This document shows, piece by piece, positions 15,020 through 18,078 of a stretch of DNA of 18,078 nucleotides. The notes beneath the pieces were generated by a model. That model saw nothing but the letters and a program-made list of their open reading frames with translations, ran no database searches and was not told the origin of the DNA. Every line of letters starts with the position of its first letter. Position 1 is the stretch's first letter. Source of the DNA: Gemmatimonadota bacterium (GTDB taxonomy: Bacteria; Gemmatimonadota; Gemmatimonadetes; Longimicrobiales; Longimicrobiaceae); NCBI GenBank assembly GCA_019240375.1, contig JAFAYN010000590.1, positions 1 to 18,078 on the forward strand, written 5' to 3'. Position numbers and translations under genes: made by a program.

Positions 15020-17025
15020 CAGGGGTCCCTTCCCACCAGGGTGATCGTGTCTCCCGCGGCGACCGTGGCGCCGGCGGCCGGCTGCGTCGCCGCGATCCGC
15101 CCCCGCCCCTGCACCCGTGCGTGCAGCCCCAGCGCGTGCACGCGGCGGGCCGCGTCGCGCAGCGGGAGCCCGGCCAGCGCGGGGAGCGCCACCCGGCTGC
15201 GCGGGCCCGAGCCCGGCGCCGGCGCCACCCGCTCGCGCAGGTCGAAGACGTACGGCCCGCCGTCCGCGTCGGGCGGGGGCGTGGCGTCGTCGGCCGCCGC
15301 GGTGCGGAGCGGTGCGCCCGCGTGGCGGTTGGCGACCAGTCCGGCCCGGTCCACCGCCGAGGTGCGCGCGGCGAGGATCGCCTGCAGCGTTTCGCGGGTC
15401 ACCGGGGCGGCGGTCGCGCCGCCGGTGTACGCCCCCTGCGGGTGGTCGAGCTTGACGTACAGCACGAGCTGCGGGTCGCGCGCCGGGAAGTAGCCGGCGA
15501 AGGTGGCGGCGTAGCTCCCCGCCTCGTAGCGCCCGCCGCGCCCGGTCAGGCGCGCGGTCCCCGTCTTCCCGGCCACGTCGAAGGTGGAAAGGGCGGCCCG
15601 CTTCCCCGTCCCGTCGTCCACCACCGAGATCAGCACGTCGCGGAGCTGGTCGGTCACCTTTCGCGGGACCACCCGGCGCACCACGCGCGGGTCCCAGCGG
15701 CGCAGCGTCTCGCCGCCGGTCGCGCGCACCTCGCGCACCAGCCGCGGCTCCATCAGCGTCCCTCCGTTCGCCAGCGCGCCGTAGGCCATGGTGAGCTGGA
15801 GCGGGGTCGCCGCCACCTCGTACCCGATGGCGAGGCTGGCGGAGGAGAAGCGCGACCACCCGTCGGGGCGGCGCAGCCGGCCGCCGGCCTCGGAGGGGTA
15901 CTCCACCCCGGTGGGGGAGCCCAGCCCGAAGTCGCGCAGGTAGCCGTACTGCTCGGCCGGCCGCAGGCGGGTGGAAAGCTTCGCCATGACGATGTTGCTG
16001 GAGTCGCGCAGCCCGTCGCGGACGGTGAGCACCCCGCTGGGGTGCGTGTCGTTGATCAGGCGCCCGTTGGGGTCGGTCCAGCTCCCGTTCTCCGCGAACA
16101 CCGTCTCGTCCAGCGAGACCCGCCCCTGCGACAGGAGCGAGGCGACGAAGAGCGGCTTGATCACCGAGCCCGGCTCGTACGGCTCCGTCACCCCCGACAG
16201 CGTCCGCACCCCACCCGGGCGGCGCGACACCGCGGCCAGGATCTCCCCGGTGCGCGGGTCGGCGATCAGCATGTCGCCCCCGTCCGAGCCGGTGCTGCGG
16301 ATCGCCTCGCGGAGGGCGCCGTCGGCGATCTCCTGGAGGTCGAAGTCGATGCTCAGGTACACGTCGGCGCCGTCGCGCGGCGGGGCGACCGGGAGCGAGA
16401 CCGTGGGCTCCGCCCGTCCGTGCGCGTCGCGGCGGAGGACGGAAAAGCCGTCCGCCCCGCGAAGGACCGCGTCCATCTCCTGCTCCACCCCGCCCAGCGC
16501 CCGCCCGTCGTTGGACACGAAGCCCAGTACCTCGCGCCCCACGTCGCCCTGCGGGTAGAAGCGCTCCAGCCGGCGCTCGGAGTGGATCCCGCGGATCCCC
16601 TCCAGCCGGTTGTGCTGCTCGGCGGTGAAGCGCCCCGGGAGCACCACCCAGCGGCGGCGCCGGTCGGTAGCGCGGCGGACGGCGGCGGGGCTCAACCCCA
16701 GCGCGTCGCGGAGCGTGCGCGCCGCGGCGGCCGGGTCGTCCAGCTCACGCGGGGCGACGGCGACGCGGAAGCTCTCGTAGCTCAGCGCCAGCGGCACCCC
16801 GTCGCGGTCGAAGATCCCCCCCCGGCGGGCCGGGACGGGGACGCGCGACTGCTGCTGGTCGTCGGCGACGGCCTGCCAGCGGTCGCCCTCCAGCGCCTGG
16901 AGCTGGAAGGCGCGCCCCAGCACCAGGAGCGCCGCGGCGAAGATGGAGCTCACCAGGATGCGGCGGCGGACCACCAGGAAGTCGGGGCGCTCGGAGCGCG
17001 CCCGGAACGAGGACTCGCGCGGCAT
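15019..17025 (-). CDS. ftsI: Septal transpeptidase FtsI (class B PBP) with C-terminal PASTA domain
   Basis: FtsI cross-links septal peptidoglycan together with FtsW. The 668-residue protein has a short basic cytoplasmic tail and one membrane anchor (about 23-40). The dimerisation/pedestal region includes RRGGIFDRDGVPLA (67-80). The transpeptidase domain has all three motifs: SVIK with nucleophile Ser287 and Lys290, SSN (342-344), and KTGT (487-490). After a Pro/Ala/Asp-rich linker (about 570-608), residues 610-668 form a PASTA-like domain (VALPALAGLPLRDAARRVHA, ending in ATVAAGDTITLVG). The ATG at 17025 shares a base with the ftsL stop, and GGAGGTGA lies 10 nt or so upstream. The PASTA tail makes it more like PBP2x/SpoVD-type or actinobacterial and deep-branching FtsI than like the E. 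coli enzyme. The 3' end overlaps murE by one base. Confidence 0.96.
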   Translation of the reverse strand: MPRESSFRARSERPDFLVVRRRILVSSIFAAALLVLGRAFQLQALEGDRWQAVADDQQQSRVPVPARRGGIFDRDGVPLALSYESFRVAVAPRELDDPAAAARTLRDALGLSPAAVRRATDRRRRWVVLPGRFTAEQHNRLEGIRGIHSERRLERFYPQGDVGREVLGFVSNDGRALGGVEQEMDAVLRGADGFSVLRRDAHGRAEPTVSLPVAPPRDGADVYLSIDFDLQEIADGALREAIRSTGSDGGDMLIADPRTGEILAAVSRRPGGVRTLSGVTEPYEPGSVIKPLFVASLLSQGRVSLDETVFAENGSWTDPNGRLINDTHPSGVLTVRDGLRDSSNIVMAKLSTRLRPAEQYGYLRDFGLGSPTGVEYPSEAGGRLRRPDGWSRFSSASLAIGYEVAATPLQLTMAYGALANGGTLMEPRLVREVRATGGETLRRWDPRVVRRVVPRKVTDQLRDVLISVVDDGTGKRAALSTFDVAGKTGTARLTGRGGRYEAGSYAATFAGYFPARDPQLVLYVKLDHPQGAYTGGATAAPVTRETLQAILAARTSAVDRAGLVANRHAGAPLRTAAADDATPPPDADGGPYVFDLRERVAPAPGSGPRSRVALPALAGLPLRDAARRVHALGLHARVQGRGRIAATQPAAGATVAAGDTITLVGRDP

Positions 17026-17450
17026 CAGCGCTTCACCTCCAGCACGGAGCTCGCCGAATCCGCCGCGCCGGGAGCCTCGGGCGGGAGCGGGACCATCACC
17101 ACTTCGCTGTCGGCGGGGAGGTGCATCCCCAGCCGGTCGCGCGCCACCTGCACCACCCGGGCGCGGCTCTGCAGCGCCTGGATGCGGGTCGCCAGCTCCA
17201 GCCGCTCGGCGTCGGCCAGGGCGCGCTCGCCGTCCAGCGCGCGGATCTCGCGCTGCAGCTCGACCCCGCGGGTCTGCCGCCACACCACCAGCGCCATCGC
17301 CCCCAGGAGGAGCGCCAGCCACCCCACCGCGCGGAGCACCGCCCGGTTGCGCTGCGCCCGGCGCAGGTCGCGGGGGCGCGGCACCCGCGGCTCGGAAGCT
17401 TGTTTCGGCGCTGCGGCCTGCCCGCGGAATCCCTTCGCCACGGTGCTCAC
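17025..17450 (-). CDS. ftsL: Cell division protein FtsL-like
   Basis: This small bitopic protein sits exactly where ftsL is found, between rsmH and ftsI. The 141-residue product has a basic cytoplasmic N-terminus rich in Arg, one membrane helix at about 40-57 (LRAVGWLALLLGAMALVVW), and a short heptad-like coiled coil at about 62-98 (leucines and alanines in VELQREIRALDGERALADAE and on). A Pro/Ser-rich tail follows. FtsL links FtsQ and a FtsB-type partner and relays activation to FtsW-FtsI. Sequence conservation in this family is weak, so the call rests on topology and position. The GTG start at 17450 overlaps the rsmH stop (GTGA); a second GTG three codons later is possible. A frame open to 17573 is shadow of rsmH. 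Confidence 0.87.
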   Translation of the reverse strand: MSTVAKGFRGQAAAPKQASEPRVPRPRDLRRAQRNRAVLRAVGWLALLLGAMALVVWRQTRGVELQREIRALDGERALADAERLELATRIQALQSRARVVQVARDRLGMHLPADSEVVMVPLPPEAPGAADSASSVLEVKR

Positions 17451-18078
17451 GCCCGCCGCCACGCCCGCAGGTGCGCGCTCCGGGCGCGCGGGTTCGCCGC
17501 GACCTCTTCGGGGGTGGCGTCCACGGGCTTGCGGGTCAGGGTCGTGCCCAGGGCCACGCCGCCGCAGCGGCACACGGGGAGCTGCGGAGGACAGGTGCAG
17601 GCCTGGCTCCAGTCGCGGAAGGCGTTCTTCACCAGCCGGTCTTCGAGGGAGTGGTACGAGAGCACGGCGAGGATCCCGCCGGGGGCGAGAGCGTCGCGGA
17701 ATCGGGGGAGCGCCGCTTCCAGCGAGTCGATCTCGCCGTTGACGGCGATGCGGAGCGCCTGGAAGATGCGAGCGCGGTCCTGCGCGTCGGAGCGCGGGCC
17801 GAGCGTGCGTCCGATAGCCTCCACGAGCTGGTCGCTGGTGGCGATCGGGGCGGCGGAGCGCATCTCCACCAGGATCCGGGCGAGCTTGCGGGAGCGCCGC
17901 TCCTCGCCGAAGCGGTAGAAGATGTCGGCCAGCTCCTCTTCCGGGGCGTGGTTCAGCAGGTCGGCCGCGGAGTCCTCGCCCGCGGACTCCTGCCCCATCC
18001 GCATGTCGAGCGGGGCGCCGGCGCGGAAGGTGAAGCCCCGCCGGTCGGCGTCGATCTGGTGCGAGGAGATCCCCAGGT
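17447..18078 (-). CDS. rsmH: 16S rRNA (cytosine1402-N4)-methyltransferase RsmH, N-terminus beyond window
   Basis: RsmH (MraW) uses SAM to methylate N4 of C1402 in the 16S rRNA decoding site. The visible 209 residues are the C-terminal two thirds of a protein usually about 300 long; the gene runs off the right edge. The frame opens with LGISSHQID, then RRGFTFRAGAPLDMRM, the conserved MraW block in the methyltransferase domain. The inserted helical domain (ADIFYRFGEERRSRKLARI) and the catalytic-domain return AVLSYHSLEDRLVK follow. A Cys cluster (CTCPPQLPVCRCGG) and a C-terminal region with NPRARSAHLRAWRR finish it, all typical of the family. It overlaps ftsL by 4 bp. mraZ, which often precedes rsmH, would lie outside the window. 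Confidence 0.96.
   Translation of the reverse strand, partial: LGISSHQIDADRRGFTFRAGAPLDMRMGQESAGEDSAADLLNHAPEEELADIFYRFGEERRSRKLARILVEMRSAAPIATSDQLVEAIGRTLGPRSDAQDRARIFQALRIAVNGEIDSLEAALPRFRDALAPGGILAVLSYHSLEDRLVKNAFRDWSQACTCPPQLPVCRCGGVALGTTLTRKPVDATPEEVAANPRARSAHLRAWRRA

Noticed and set aside
13589..17742. Very long plus-strand open frames opposite murE, ftsI, ftsL and rsmH
   Set aside because: Low-complexity Arg/Gly/Pro/His/Val translations without domains, fully overlapped by conserved minus-strand genes.
1..18078. tRNA, rRNA, insertion sequences, defence systems or other mobile elements
   Set aside because: No cloverleaf, rRNA, transposase or terminal inverted repeats were seen by eye, and coding genes fill nearly all the window.

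Overview
The window is almost entirely a division and cell wall (dcw) gene cluster, with every gene on the minus strand, so gene order runs from high to low coordinates. The order is rsmH (partial at the right edge), ftsL, ftsI, murE, murF, mraY, murD, ftsW, murG, murC, ftsQ, ftsA, ftsZ, an M23 metallopeptidase, then hisA. All 15 genes are recognised from family motifs. The sequence is strongly GC-rich with heavy G/C third positions, and the plus-strand open frames are shadows of this codon use. MurE carries the DNPR signature of meso-diaminopimelate-adding enzymes. The FtsQ/FtsA pair plus an OapA-like M23 peptidase suggests a diderm bacterium. The overall style, including ACAGG heptad tandem repeats, would fit a Gemmatimonadota/Longimicrobium-like lineage, but that placement is inference with low to moderate confidence.

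Layout. From rsmH to murF (about 18078 to 12063) consecutive genes overlap by 1 to 4 bases (GTGA or TGATG junctions). The chain is interrupted between murF and mraY by 92 bp made largely of two facing heptad-repeat arrays; these encode the last residues and stop codon of murF and form the 5' leader of mraY. From mraY to murG (11970 to 7111) the ATGA overlaps resume. A 37-bp gap with a candidate internal promoter precedes murC. The short-spaced block murC-ftsQ-ftsA-ftsZ follows (gaps of 5, 8 and 63 bp). A very strong hairpin sits after ftsZ. The M23 peptidase and hisA then form a translationally coupled pair (8-bp overlap), followed by another perfect hairpin and a GC-rich repeat-like patch at the left edge.

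How the genes work together. MurC, D, E and F build UDP-MurNAc-pentapeptide, MraY and MurG convert it to lipid I and lipid II, and FtsW with FtsI polymerises and cross-links it at the septum. FtsL and FtsQ belong to the divisome activation complex, and FtsA anchors the FtsZ ring. RsmH methylates 16S rRNA and is a standard first or second dcw gene. The M23 enzyme probably cuts cross-links or remodels septal wall. HisA is a histidine-biosynthesis enzyme and is the metabolic outsider. murB and ddl, often found between murC and ftsQ, are absent here.

No undescribed multi-gene system was found. The points most worth a second look are the heptad arrays at murF/mraY, the hisA coupling to the peptidase, and the candidate internal promoter before murC.
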